NCBI RefSeq assembly: GCF_016598485.1
Contig: NZ_JAEMUW010000035.1
Location: 1 to 49,232 of the forward strand
Direction: 5' to 3'
Length of the DNA stretch: 49,232 bases
From: Micromonospora coerulea
GTDB taxonomy: Bacteria; Actinomycetota; Actinomycetes; Mycobacteriales; Micromonosporaceae
The notes under the pieces were generated by a model. That model did not search any database. It saw only the letters and a list, made by a program, of their open reading frames with translations, and had not been told where the DNA came from. How positions within the stretch are numbered: position 1 is the first letter of the stretch; each line of letters opens with the position of its first letter. Below, piece after piece: positions 35,228 through 44,147 of this stretch. The position numbers and the translations under genes were made by a program.

Positions 35228-37271
35228 GCGCGCCGAGTGGAAGTACGACACCCTCTACAGCGGGCAGGGCGGATTCAGAGGGCAGCTGACCCAGAGCATC
35301 CGATACGAGTACGACTCAGCCGGCACGTCGAGCGCCTACAAGTGGCAGGTCCGCGGCTTCAACGAGCGCTACCAACCCAGGGGCGTCAACTACGTGATCC
35401 CGCCGGTCGAGACCGGCCTCAACGCCACCTACATCTACGCCTACGAGTACTCCCTGTTCACTGGAGCGCCGACGTCGATCTCGTACCCGGCCGCCGGCGG
35501 CCTGGTCACCGAGCAGTTGACCACCGACTACGACGCGACGACCGGCATGCCGGTCCGGTTGGACACCAGCCTGACCGGCTCCGCGGGCACCATGGCGACC
35601 GCCCCCTACACCGCCTTTGGCGAGCGCAAGAGCTCGATCTACCAGGTGCCTGGGAACAGCAACTTCACCCAGGACACCGTCTACCGGGACGAGACGACCC
35701 GCCGAGTCGACTGGGTCACCGTCACACGGTCGACAGTGGACGGCATCGTCTCGGACCGCAACTACTCCTACAAGGCGGCCGGCCGCATCAAGTCCATCGC
35801 CGACACCCCCGAGGTCGGCCAGGCAGACCTCCAGTGCTTCCGCGACGACGCCCTGGGGCGCCTGACGACCGCGTGGACCCCGAAGACCGAGGTCTCCTGC
35901 GACACCGATCCCATCCTCGACAACCTGGGCGGGCCGGCGCCCTACTGGCAGGACTGGACCGTCGACGACACCGATAGCCGGCGTACCGAAACCAGCCACA
36001 CCAGCAGCGGAGACACCACCCGCAGCTACCTCGTACCCGACGGCGGCCAGAATGTCGTACGGCCACACGCGGTCACCCAGATGAGCACCGACGCCCCCGG
36101 GCAGCCGACGGTGGTCGCTAAGTACGAGTACGACGAGTCGGCAACACCACCTGCCGGCCGTCGGGCACCACCGCGAACGACTGCGGCACCGCTAAGACGG
36201 GCAGCCAGACGCTGACCTGGGACGCCGAAGGCGAACTCGCCACCGTCAGCTCCGGCGGAAACACCATCGAGACCAACATCTACGACGCCAACGGCGTCCG
36301 GCTCATCCGCCGCGACGCCACCGGTACCACCCTGTACCTGCCCGGGCAGGAGATCCGGCCGAAGGCACCGTCAACACCGGCACCCGCTACTACAGCTTCG
36401 CGGGCGTCACCTGCGCCAGCCGCAAGGCGGGCTCGGCGATCACCGACCTCACCTGGCTGTTCGGCGACCACCAGGGCACCCAGCAGATCGCCATCAACGC
36501 CGGCACCCAGACCGTGGACATCCGCCGGCAGACGCTTTACGGCGGATCTCGCGGGCCGAGCACCGTCTGAGCCAACGGCAAGGGCTTCGTCGGTGGCGAC
36601 ATCGACCCCACCAACCTCGTCAACATCGGCGCACGGCAGTACGACCAGACGTTGGGGCGGTTCATCTCGGTCGACCCCGTCATGGACCTGTCCGATCCGC
36701 AGCAGTGGAACGCCTACTCGTACGCCTACAACAGCCCGGTCAGCCATGCCGACCCCACCGGCGAGGACCCCTGCCCCGGCGGCGGAGGCGGCTGCTACTG
36801 GGACGGCACCACCACGCAGTACGACGGCGTGACCCCCCAGCAGATGGCCGCGGCTCGGCAGATGAGCCAGGTGATCACCAAGCAGGTCGCCACCCAGGTC
36901 GCGGAGCAGGCCGCCGCAGAGAACACGGTCCGTCAGGAGAAGGAGCGCAAGCAACGCGAGTGCCAGGCAAGCTTCTGGCGCCGCAGCATGCAGAAGGTCG
37001 CCGATGTCGGCCAGGCCAGGTGGAAGTGGGCGACGAGCCCGGAGGGCCTCGGAACCCTCGCCGGCATCGCGGTCGGCTTCGGCTGTACGGCACTCACCGG
37101 TGGCGCCGGGGCGGTTATCTGTGGCATCGCTGGTGGTGCGGTCTCTGGACTTGTGACTGGGGCGCTGAAGTGCAGGGTGGGCGACAAGTCGCACTGTGGC
37201 ATTGGCAATCTGGCGCGTGACGTCGGGGTAGGCGCAGTGCTTGGTGCGGTGGGCGGCGCGGCCGGTGCCGT
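35228..37271 (+). pseudogene. RHS/YD-repeat protein remnant, toxin end missing
   Basis: YD-type repeats are visible (IRYEYDSAGTSSAYKWQVRG, YEYSLFTGAPTSISYPA, QTLTWDAEGELATVSSGGNT). The RHS core end follows (IGARQYDQTLGRFISVDPVM, WNAYSYAYNSPVSHADPTG). The frame slips near 36140 and 36358 and has a nonsense TGA at 36568-36570 where relatives carry Trp. After the DPTG motif a Gly-rich, partly hydrophobic linker runs until IS3 sequence cuts it at about 37271. No toxin domain remains. The N-terminal part of a normally much longer protein is absent. Confidence 0.78.
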
Positions 37272-37498
37272 CCCTTGCGCAGACGAGCCAGCTCGGCGCA
37301 TTCGTCCTCACCGAGACCGCCGACGGCGGCCTCACCCCGAGCCCGCCGGTCCTGCGCCACCCAGTTCGCCAGAGTGCCGTCGTTGGTCCCCAAGTCCCGA
37401 GCGACCTGCGCGATCGGCTTGCCCGTCCCCCGCACGATCCGCACGGCGCCCTCTCGGAACTCCCGGTCGAACCGCCGTCTCGTCTCAGCAATGACCAC
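37272..37498 (-). pseudogene. IS3-family orfA fragment
   Basis: From GTG 37498 it reads ETRRRFDREFREGAVRIVRG, KPIAQVARDLGTNDGTLANW and ECAELARLRKG, the HTH-type OrfA of IS3 elements. Similarity ends where RHS sequence begins. No orfB follows. Confidence 0.74.
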
Positions 37499-37602
37499 CT
37501 ATCCCCTTAGGTCCGGCCTCCACCTGTCGGGGAACCTCGCGCGGCCAGCCCAAGCTGGGTTGGCTCGTGCAGGGTGCGCCGTCCTAGGCTTAAGGTGGGC
37601 CG

Positions 37603-38661
37603 ATGATGAGGCACGCGGCGTCCGATGCCGGTGTGGCCCGGGCCAGCGCGCTGCTGGAGGTCGGCCGGATCGAGGCCGCACGGCGGGAAATCGCGGCCGT
37701 GCTGGCCGGCGATCCGGACAACGTCGAGGCGCTGTACGTGTTGGCCGGCTCGTATCAGGCGGAGGACGAGTTCGCCGCCATGCAGGACGTGGCGGTTCGG
37801 GCCGTCGCGGTCGCGCCCGGACAGCACGAGGGTCACCTGCTGCTCGCGTTCGCCCAGATCGGTGTGGAAGACCCGACGGCGGCACGAGCCAGCGCGCTGG
37901 AGACCGTCCGCCTCGCGCCCGAGGACTGGCGCGGGTACGCCGCGCTGGCGCTCGCCTCGCTCAACCTCGGGCAGCCGCGCCGCGCGTTCCGGACGATCAA
38001 GCGGGCGGTGGGGATGGCCCCGGAGTCGGCCGGCCCGCACTACATCCGGGCACTCATGTTCCACTCGATCGGCTGGAACCTGTTCGCCAACCGGTCGTAC
38101 CGCCGCGCGCTGGCGCTCGACCCGGAGCACAAGGCGGCGCTCACCGGGCTCGGTCGCGTCGCGGCCACCCGAGGGTGGCTGGCGGCCGCCGCCGGGCATA
38201 TCAGCGCGGTACTGGCCGCGGAACCGACCAACGATGCCGCCCGCACCGAACTGGATCGGGTGGTCATCGGCGGCCTCTGTGGTTGGGCAATTATGTCGGT
38301 CTGGACGGCTGGCTTCATGGGCATGTTCGCCGTGCTTCCGTGGATGTGGCTGCCGGCGCTGCTGCCGCCCGCGCTGTGGTTGCTGTGGGCCGCCCGGACC
38401 TGGCGCGCCCTCTCCCCGGGCGCGCGGGCATACGCCGAGAACGTGGTCCGCACGGACATCCGGGCCCGCGTGCGGCTGTTCGGGCTGGCACTGTGCGCGC
38501 TTACCGCGGCCGGGCTGATCATCATCGCGCTGCGCCAGGATCCGGACCAGCCGCCGTCGGCCGCCATGGTGGTCCCGATGGTGGCGCACTTCCTGGCCCT
38601 GATCGTCAGCGCGGCGGCGATCGTCACCGCCGACCGCAAGGTCGCCGGGGCGCGTCGGTGA
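37603..38661 (+). CDS. TPR-repeat membrane protein
   Basis: The 352-residue protein has about five tetratricopeptide-like helical pairs (residues 8-215, for example NVEALYVLAGSYQAED and YRRALALDPEHKAALTGLG), then four hydrophobic helices (about 225-345). TPR domains mediate protein contacts; the rest is unassigned. Tandem ATG codons start at 37603 after AAGGTGGG. It looks intact. Confidence 0.8.
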   Translation: MMRHAASDAGVARASALLEVGRIEAARREIAAVLAGDPDNVEALYVLAGSYQAEDEFAAMQDVAVRAVAVAPGQHEGHLLLAFAQIGVEDPTAARASALETVRLAPEDWRGYAALALASLNLGQPRRAFRTIKRAVGMAPESAGPHYIRALMFHSIGWNLFANRSYRRALALDPEHKAALTGLGRVAATRGWLAAAAGHISAVLAAEPTNDAARTELDRVVIGGLCGWAIMSVWTAGFMGMFAVLPWMWLPALLPPALWLLWAARTWRALSPGARAYAENVVRTDIRARVRLFGLALCALTAAGLIIIALRQDPDQPPSAAMVVPMVAHFLALIVSAAAIVTADRKVAGARR

Positions 38662-38927
38662 CGCCCGGTTGACGTTCGCCGGGGGAGCGGGTTGGGAGCT
38701 CCTGGAAGGTGGTGACCCGCTCACGTTTGGACGGAAGGGCCGGGGCCGTTGCCCTCGGCGGTTCACTGCCTCGGGCGACCGGGTGCAGAAGTCCTTCGGA
38801 CCCCGACCTTCCGCGCGGTGAACAGTACGGGCGCACACTGACACTCGGGCGCCAGTTAAACCGGATTTAATCCGCCAATAAGCGGTCGATTAGCCATAGC
38901 CGTTCGCTCACCGAGGAGGTGCGCGGC
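38662..38927. other. Intergenic with prophage-type upstream region
   Basis: No gene recognised. From about 38861 the sequence becomes AT-richer. A GAGGAGG ribosome site at 38913-38919 serves the portal fragment. Confidence 0.4.
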
Positions 38928-39300
38928 GTGCCGATCGACGTGGAGCAGGACAACCGCCCGGGCTGGTGGATGAAGCGGCTGTTCTTCCAGCTCAACGATC
39001 CGCGCTGGCGCCGGCGGCTATGGAAGCTGCACAACTACTACGCCCGCTCGCCGCCGCTGCCCGAGGGCGCGGAGGCGGCGCGGGAGGCGTTCGAGGCGTT
39101 CCAGCGGCACATCCGCTCCAACTTCGCCGAGCTGGTGGTGTCCGCCGTCAGCGAACGAATGACACCGGTGGGGTTCCGCACCGCCCGGGACGAGGACGTC
39201 ACCGGCGACGCCGAGGCGGCCGCGGTGTGGGAGCGCGCGGGCCTGTCGGTGAGGTCCTCGGACACCCACAGCAGGATGCTCTCGCTGCACGACCACGTAC
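38928..39300 (+). pseudogene. Phage portal protein (SPP1 gp6-like), N-terminal fragment
   Basis: From GTG 38928, eight bases after GAGGAGG, it reads WMKRLFFQLNDPRWRRRLWK, FAELVVSAVSERMTPVGFRT and SSDTHSRMLSLHDHV. These are N-terminal portal protein motifs of actinophages. Similarity ends at about 39300 where a transposase on the opposite strand takes over. It is the only head-assembly gene in the window, so only a scrap of a prophage remains. Confidence 0.73.
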
Positions 39301-39887
39301 AACCGCGCTCCGGCCAGGGTGACGGTCTCGAAGAAGTCGCAGGCGAGCAGGGCGTCGGCTTCGCAGCGGAGGAAGTCGGCCCAGGTGGTGGACGTGCGCT
39401 CGGGCGCGGGGTCGATCCCAGCCTCGTAGAGAATTTCCCACACGGTGGAGGCGGGGGTCTTGATCCCCAGGACGAGCAGTTCGGTGTGGATGCGGCGGTA
39501 ACCCCAGCTGGGGTTCTCCCGAGCCAGGCGCAGCACCAGGGCGCGTATGGAGCGGACGGTGTGTGGCCGGCCCGGCCGTTTTGGCCGGGAATTGGCAGCG
39601 TGGCGGCGCGCGGGGAGGTCGCGGTGCCAGCGCAGCACCGTGTCCGGGCGCACCAGCAGCTTGAGCCGATGGAGCACGCCCAGCGGAAGCCGGTGCAGCA
39701 GGACGGCGAGGAACGCTCGGTCGCTGGGGGAGAACCGCGCCCGGGCCTTGCCCAGCTGTCGCTCGAGGACCGTGATCTGGTAGCGCAGCGCCAGGATCTC
39801 CACGTCCTTGTCCCGGTCGCTCATCGAAAGCAGCCGCAGTAACGCGAACGCGTTCGTCACACCGAGATAGGCCAGTCGAAGCAGCAC
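39301..39887 (-). pseudogene. Integrase-core transposase, N-terminal fragment
   Basis: The minus strand encodes DVEILALRYQITVLERQLGK, RPDTVLRWHRDLPARRHA, ENPSWGYRRIHTELLVLGIK and LLACDFFETVTLAGARLYV (first catalytic Asp). It stops matching at the portal junction, so the rest of the DDE domain is missing. It belongs to the same group as the tails at 12.9 and 40.1 kb. Confidence 0.78.
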
Positions 39888-39988
39888 AGCCGATTATCAT
39901 GCCGCGGGTGGGAGAGACAGTCGGGAGAGGAAACGGTTCCTGCGCCCGCCGTCGGGATCCGTTTACAGCTGGTCCCACCTGGGCCATT

Positions 39989-40042
39989 AGGTTTTCGGCA
40001 GGGGCAGGGGCAGGGGCAGGGGCAGGGGCAGGGGCAGGGGCA
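39989..40042 (+). repeat. Seven-copy GGGGCA tandem repeat at an IS end
   Basis: Seven perfect GGGGCA units fill 40001-40042, preceded by GGTTTTCGGCA (39990-40000). That prefix is the IS terminal sequence also found at 12.83-12.85 kb. The G-runs could form a quadruplex. Read as protein it gives only Gly-Ala, so it is not coding. Confidence 0.8.
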
Positions 40043-40049
40043 GGGTGCA

Positions 40050-40290
40050 GACCTGTCGGCGTGAGGTGCTGGACCGCACCTTGATCTGGAACCAGCGCCA
40101 CCTTTGCCAGGCCCTGCGGGAGTTCGAGCGGTTCTACAACTCCCATCGGCCGCATCAGGGCATCGCGAACGCCCGACCGCTGCACCCCTTGCCTCGGGCG
40201 ATCACCGATCCAGGGCAGATCGCCCGCCTCGACATACGTAGGCGTGAACGCCTGGGCGGCATCCTTCACGAGTACGAACATGCCGCGTGA
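40050..40290 (+). pseudogene. Integrase-core transposase, C-terminal fragment
   Basis: It reads CRREVLDRTLIWNQRHLCQA, FERFYNSHRPHQGIANARPL, ITDPGQIARLDIRRRERLGG and ILHEYEHAA, then stops. This is nearly the same tail as at 12.9 kb but without a frameshift. It is oriented opposite to the N-terminal fragment beside it, so the two cannot be one gene. Confidence 0.78.
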
Positions 40291-40487
40291 CGGCGCGCTC
40301 CGCCTCGGGCCAGCTCAACACCTGGGCGGACGAGGTTTCCGACAAGGGCAACGTGTAGCCCGGTGATGCGGTCGCCGTCGATGGTCAGGGGCAGGGAGAA
40401 GGGCGGTGTGTCACGAAGGCGCTGGCCCCACATGATGCACGAACACCATCATTTCGAACGATCTGCAACGTCCTTCTACCGCGGACG
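40291..40487. other. Intergenic, IS debris
   Basis: No gene recognised. GTCAGGGGCAGGG near 40385 resembles part of the IS end. Confidence 0.3.
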
Positions 40488-41399
40488 TCAGAACTCGAGG
40501 ACGTACTTGACCCCACCAGAGCGGCCGCCCGCGACCTGGTCCGCGATCGCGGCGCCGTCCTTGATTGGTGTCGTCTGGACGTCAAGTCTCAGTTCCCCGG
40601 AGGCGGCGAGTGCCGCGAGTTCGCCGAGTGCACGTCCGTCGGGCTGCACGTAGAGGTTCGAGGTGGTGATTCCGCGTATCGGATCGGGTGCGTCCGAGGT
40701 GATGGAGGTGAGGCGGCCTCCGTCGGTGAGCAGTCCGATCGCGTTCTCGGCGGTGCCTGTCGCGGCGATGAGGACGGCGTCGAATCGGCGATCGCTCTTC
40801 TGCGCCCAACCGTCAGTGTGGGTGTCGATGACCTCGCTGGCGCCGAGGGCGCGGAGCTGATCGGCGCGGGCCGGTCCTGCACCGGCGACGATCTCGGCGC
40901 CCCGGAGGTGGGCGAGTTGCACGGCCAGTGACGCGGTGGGGCCGGAGGCTCCGACGACGAGCAGGCGGGTGGTGGCGTCGACGTGGAGCTCGTCGAGGGC
41001 CTGCTGGGCGGTGAGCCCGGCGACCGGGAGTGCCGCCGCAATCTCCGGAGCCAGGTTCTCGGGCAGTCGTGCGACGTGCGCGGAACGGACTAGGACGCGC
41101 TCTGCCCAGGTGCCGCTGCCGCCTGGCAGGGGCGCCTCGTGGACCAGCACGAGGTCTCCCGTGCGGAATTCGGTCTCGTCCGGGCCGGTCGCGGTGACGC
41201 GGCCGACGGCTTCGACGCCCAGAGCTGCGGGCGGAACGAGGCCGACGTCCCATCCGCCCGTGTGAAGCAGGGCGTCCCACGGCCCGATCCCTGCCGCGAC
41301 CACCTCCAGGACGAGCTCGCCCGCGTCAGGCTGGCGGGGGTTCGGAAGGTCGAGGATCTCCAGAGCGCCCTTGGCGGCTCGAACACCGAGTCCGATCAT
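40488..41399 (-). CDS. Zinc-independent MDR/quinone oxidoreductase family protein
   Basis: A 303-residue medium-chain oxidoreductase. The GroES-like N-terminal half has AGIGPWDALLHTGG and FRTGDLVLV. The NADPH-binding fold has LLVVGASGPTASLAVQLAHL and LGASEVIDT. No zinc-ligand Cys cluster is present. It likely reduces an enone or quinone with NADPH. It is the last gene of the TetR-controlled cassette. Confidence 0.84.
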   Translation of the reverse strand: MIGLGVRAAKGALEILDLPNPRQPDAGELVLEVVAAGIGPWDALLHTGGWDVGLVPPAALGVEAVGRVTATGPDETEFRTGDLVLVHEAPLPGGSGTWAERVLVRSAHVARLPENLAPEIAAALPVAGLTAQQALDELHVDATTRLLVVGASGPTASLAVQLAHLRGAEIVAGAGPARADQLRALGASEVIDTHTDGWAQKSDRRFDAVLIAATGTAENAIGLLTDGGRLTSITSDAPDPIRGITTSNLYVQPDGRALGELAALAASGELRLDVQTTPIKDGAAIADQVAGGRSGGVKYVLEF

Positions 41400-41443
41400 G
41401 ATTTGTCCTTCTGTGTTGATTCTGTTCGTGCGTGTTTGGGGTT

Positions 41444-41824
41444 TCAGGCGGCCGGGTTCGTGCTCGGGTCCACGGGCCGCTTGGATTTCGGGAGTTTGTC
41501 GACCACGAGCCGGTAGGAGTCGGTGACGAGTTCCTTCACCAGGTTATCGTCGAGACTGGGCCCACCTGCTGCCGTGATCCAGTGCTTCTTGTCCATGTGG
41601 TAGCCGGTCGTGATCTCTGCGTACTGCTCGCGCAGCCCAACGGCCTCGTCCGGATCGGCCTTCAGGATCACGACGGGGTGTCCCGGCATGTCGGTCATGA
41701 GCATGAAGACCTTGCCGCCCACCTTGTACAGCTCCCAATTCGGGCCGACACGGTGCTCGAACGTCACGTCCGGCAGCTCTGTCGCGTACTCGTTCGCGAC
41801 CTTCTGGAGTTCCTGTCCGTCCAT
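41444..41824 (-). CDS. MmcQ/YjbR family protein
   Basis: A 126-residue CyaY-like fold protein with YKVGGKVFMLM, PVVILKADPDEAVGLREQYA, GYHMDKKHWITA and DSYRLVVDKLPK, as in the DNA-binding YjbR/MmcQ family. Its role is unknown. It sits in the redox cassette between the MDR enzyme and the nitroreductase. Confidence 0.82.
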   Translation of the reverse strand: MDGQELQKVANEYATELPDVTFEHRVGPNWELYKVGGKVFMLMTDMPGHPVVILKADPDEAVGLREQYAEITTGYHMDKKHWITAAGGPSLDDNLVKELVTDSYRLVVDKLPKSKRPVDPSTNPAA

Positions 41825-41869
41825 AGCTGATCAACTCCTCTAGCGATCGGTTCGCCCGGGCCGGGCCGC

Positions 41870-42517
41870 TCAGGCGAAGGTGAACAGACGCTCGGGCTCG
41901 AACCGCGACACCGGGGTCTTGTACTGCTTTCCCTCGTCGGGGTAGCCGAGCGCGAGCAGCACGGTGGTGGTGTATCCGGTCGCGCGGATGTTGAAGGCCT
42001 TGTCCACGCTGATCGGGTCGAAGCCTTCGAGCGGCATGGCCTCGACGCCGAGCTCGGCGGCTGCCATCATCGTCAGACCCATCACCATGTAGGTCTGCTT
42101 CTCCATCCAGTGGTAGGTGTCCTTGTAGCTGTATTTGCGCAGGCTCACGAAGTCACGGGTCATCGATTCCCACCGCTCCTGCTTGGCCTCATCTGCGAAC
42201 CGGCCGTCGGCCCGCTCCTTGGCGAACACCGCTTCGAGGTGGTGCTCGGTCACATCGGCCCGAGTGGTGAGGATGATGGTGTGCGAGGCGTTGAGGATCT
42301 TCTCGGCGTTGTCCTGGAACCGCTCGCCGAGGTTGGCCGCCAGCCGCTCCTTGCCCTTCTGAGTGGACACGACGTAGAAGTGATTCGGCTGGATGTTCGT
42401 CGACGTGGGAGCCGAGCGCAGGAACTTCAGCAGCTGCTGAAGAGTCTCATCCGGGATCGTTTTGCTGCCGTCGAAATACCGGCTGAGGTGCTTGCTCATG
42501 AGCTTGTCGAGATCCAT
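41870..42517 (-). CDS. NfsB-like NAD(P)H nitroreductase
   Basis: A 215-residue FMN enzyme, the same length as NfsB. Motifs are FLRSAPTSTNIQPNHFYVVS near the start, MEKQTYMVMGLTMMAAAELG and VEAMPLEGFDP in the second half, and LLALGYPDEGKQY near the end. It would reduce nitroaromatics or quinones in the cytosol. I chose ATG 42517 because it matches the family start (MDLDKLMSKHLSRYFDGSK). Confidence 0.86.
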   Translation of the reverse strand: MDLDKLMSKHLSRYFDGSKTIPDETLQQLLKFLRSAPTSTNIQPNHFYVVSTQKGKERLAANLGERFQDNAEKILNASHTIILTTRADVTEHHLEAVFAKERADGRFADEAKQERWESMTRDFVSLRKYSYKDTYHWMEKQTYMVMGLTMMAAAELGVEAMPLEGFDPISVDKAFNIRATGYTTTVLLALGYPDEGKQYKTPVSRFEPERLFTFA

Positions 42518-42578
42518 GTCATCGTGCTTTCTGTGCGTGATGAGTTGAGGGGTTGTAGATGGTGAAAGTCGGATACGG

Positions 42579-43400
42579 CTAGGGTTTGCGGGCGAGGAGT
42601 TCGCCCACCCGGTCGAAGCTGATGCCTGTCGTGGCCGAGGCGATGTCGCCGGCCTTGAGCGCCGCGGCCGCCTGTTCGAGAGCACCCATCGCGTGCGTGT
42701 AGAGCGCAGGGCCCAGGCTGATCCGCTTGACCCCGGCCTTCTGCAGTTCAGGGACGGTCAGCACCTGGTCCGCCGGTGAGATGAGAACGTTCACGGGTGT
42801 CGGCGCGACGGCGGTGACGATCGCGACCAGGGACTCGAGGTCGGGCGGGAACGGCGCGTAGAGCACGTCGGCGCCGACCTCGGCGAAGGCCGTCAGCCGT
42901 CGGATGGTGTCATCGAGGTCAGGCCGCCCCTGGATGAAGTTGTCGGTGCGAGCGGTGACGACGATGCGTCGCTTCGCCGCGACGACCGCACTGCGAACCC
43001 GGTCTACCGCGTCGTCGAAGTCGCGGATCGGGTCATCGGGATTTCCGGTGGTGTCCTCGATCCCGATGCCGGCCAGCGCGTGCGCGACGGCACTGTCCAC
43101 AGTCACGGCGACGTCCTCGGCGGTGATGCCGTAGCCGTCCTCGAAGTCACCGTTGACGGGCAACCCCGTGAGCCGGCCGAGCAGCTGTGCGTGGTCGAGA
43201 TGCTCGTCGCGGGTGATGCTGTGGCGTCCGTCGATGCGGCCGAGCGCGGCCGCCAGGGCCGCCGACGACGTGCCGATGGCCTCGAAGCCGGCATCCGCCA
43301 GGATCAATGCCGACACGCCATCCCAGGCGTTCGGCATGACGAGGCCCCCTTCTCGGGTGTGCAGTGCCATGAACTTCTCATAGAGCTCAGAACCGGACAT
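42579..43400 (-). CDS. Isocitrate lyase/PEP mutase superfamily protein
   Basis: A 273-residue TIM barrel with PNAWDGVSALILADAGFEAI, the metal site GDFEDGYG (Asp85, Glu87, Asp88) and GIEDTTG (Glu115). It lacks the KKCGH Cys motif of true isocitrate lyase. It belongs to the broad 2-methylisocitrate lyase/PEP mutase group and may cleave or hydrolyse an oxo acid; the substrate is unknown. Confidence 0.83.
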   Translation of the reverse strand: MSGSELYEKFMALHTREGGLVMPNAWDGVSALILADAGFEAIGTSSAALAAALGRIDGRHSITRDEHLDHAQLLGRLTGLPVNGDFEDGYGITAEDVAVTVDSAVAHALAGIGIEDTTGNPDDPIRDFDDAVDRVRSAVVAAKRRIVVTARTDNFIQGRPDLDDTIRRLTAFAEVGADVLYAPFPPDLESLVAIVTAVAPTPVNVLISPADQVLTVPELQKAGVKRISLGPALYTHAMGALEQAAAALKAGDIASATTGISFDRVGELLARKP

Positions 43401-43478
43401 GTCGTTCCTCTCCAGTGCGGTTGATCAGGGCGAGGGTTCGACCGGTCAGGTCGCTGTTCTCGCGAGTTTGGTAAGCGC

Positions 43479-44012
43479 TCATGCCAGGTCGGGGGCCGGG
43501 ATGTCGACGTCGGTCAGGTTGACGTTGTTGAGGTAGTTGGTCAGCAGTGCCCGGACGACCAGCGTGACGATCGCCAAGATCTCCGGATCGGTGTACCCGG
43601 CCCCCTGGATGGCCGCGAGGTCGGCATCACTGACCCGTCCGCGCGTCTCGATCACCTGCTGGGCGAAGCGAGCCACCGCAGCCCGCTTCGGATCGACCGA
43701 GCTTCCCGCCCGCGCCAGCTCGATGTCCTCCACGGACATGCCGCCCTTCAGGGACCCGGCCGTGTGCAGCGCCAGGCAGTAGTCGCAGCCATCGGCTTCG
43801 GACACGGCCAGCGCGATCGTGTGGCGCGTCCTCGCGTCCAGGAGCCTGCTCGCCTTCGTCTGCACCGTCATGACGAGATCGAGGACGGTCGGGTTCGACG
43901 CGAGCATGGTGAACATGTTCGGTACGAAGCCGAACTGCGCGCCGACCTGGTCAAGCGTGCTCCGCACGTCGGCGGAGGGCTCATCGGCAGGAAGAACGTT
44001 CAGGCGTGGCAT
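43479..44012 (-). CDS. AhpD-like carboxymuconolactone decarboxylase family protein
   Basis: A 177-residue protein with the AhpD active-site pattern Glu72, Cys76, Cys79 and His83 (EADGCDYCLALH). It begins MPRLNVLPADEPSADVR, like peroxidase-related CMD proteins. It probably reduces peroxides by its Cys pair. ATG 44012 follows GGAG; the upstream in-frame ATG 44033 lacks a site. It is the first gene of the cassette, facing TetR across two operators. Confidence 0.84.
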   Translation of the reverse strand: MPRLNVLPADEPSADVRSTLDQVGAQFGFVPNMFTMLASNPTVLDLVMTVQTKASRLLDARTRHTIALAVSEADGCDYCLALHTAGSLKGGMSVEDIELARAGSSVDPKRAAVARFAQQVIETRGRVSDADLAAIQGAGYTDPEILAIVTLVVRALLTNYLNNVNLTDVDIPAPDLA

Positions 44013-44042
44013 GGGAAATCCACTCCAGTCCATGTGGGTGGT

Positions 44043-44127
44043 GGTCGGTAACCGACCTGGTCAAGTTTTGGGCTGCGTAGCCCACTTCCTAGATACAACA
44101 CTACGCAAGACTGGGCTGTCAAGCCCA
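44043..44127. promoter_or_regulatory. Twin TGGGCT-N4-AGCCCA operators and a third palindrome
   Basis: TGGGCTGCGTAGCCCA (44069-44084) and TGGGCTGTCAAGCCCA (44112-44127) have identical perfect 6-bp arms, and both continue CTT on the right. They are 43 bp apart, about four turns. GGTCGGTAACCGACC (44043-44057) is a further palindrome just before the AhpD-like gene. They lie between divergent genes, so control by the adjacent TetR protein is likely. Confidence 0.72.
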
Positions 44128-44147
44128 CTTTTGATAAGATGTGAATC

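Noticed and set aside
40001..40042. CRISPR or coding Gly-Ala repeat
   Set aside because: Units are six bases with no spacers, and the Gly-Ala reading has no protein context. I saw no CRISPR array anywhere in the window.
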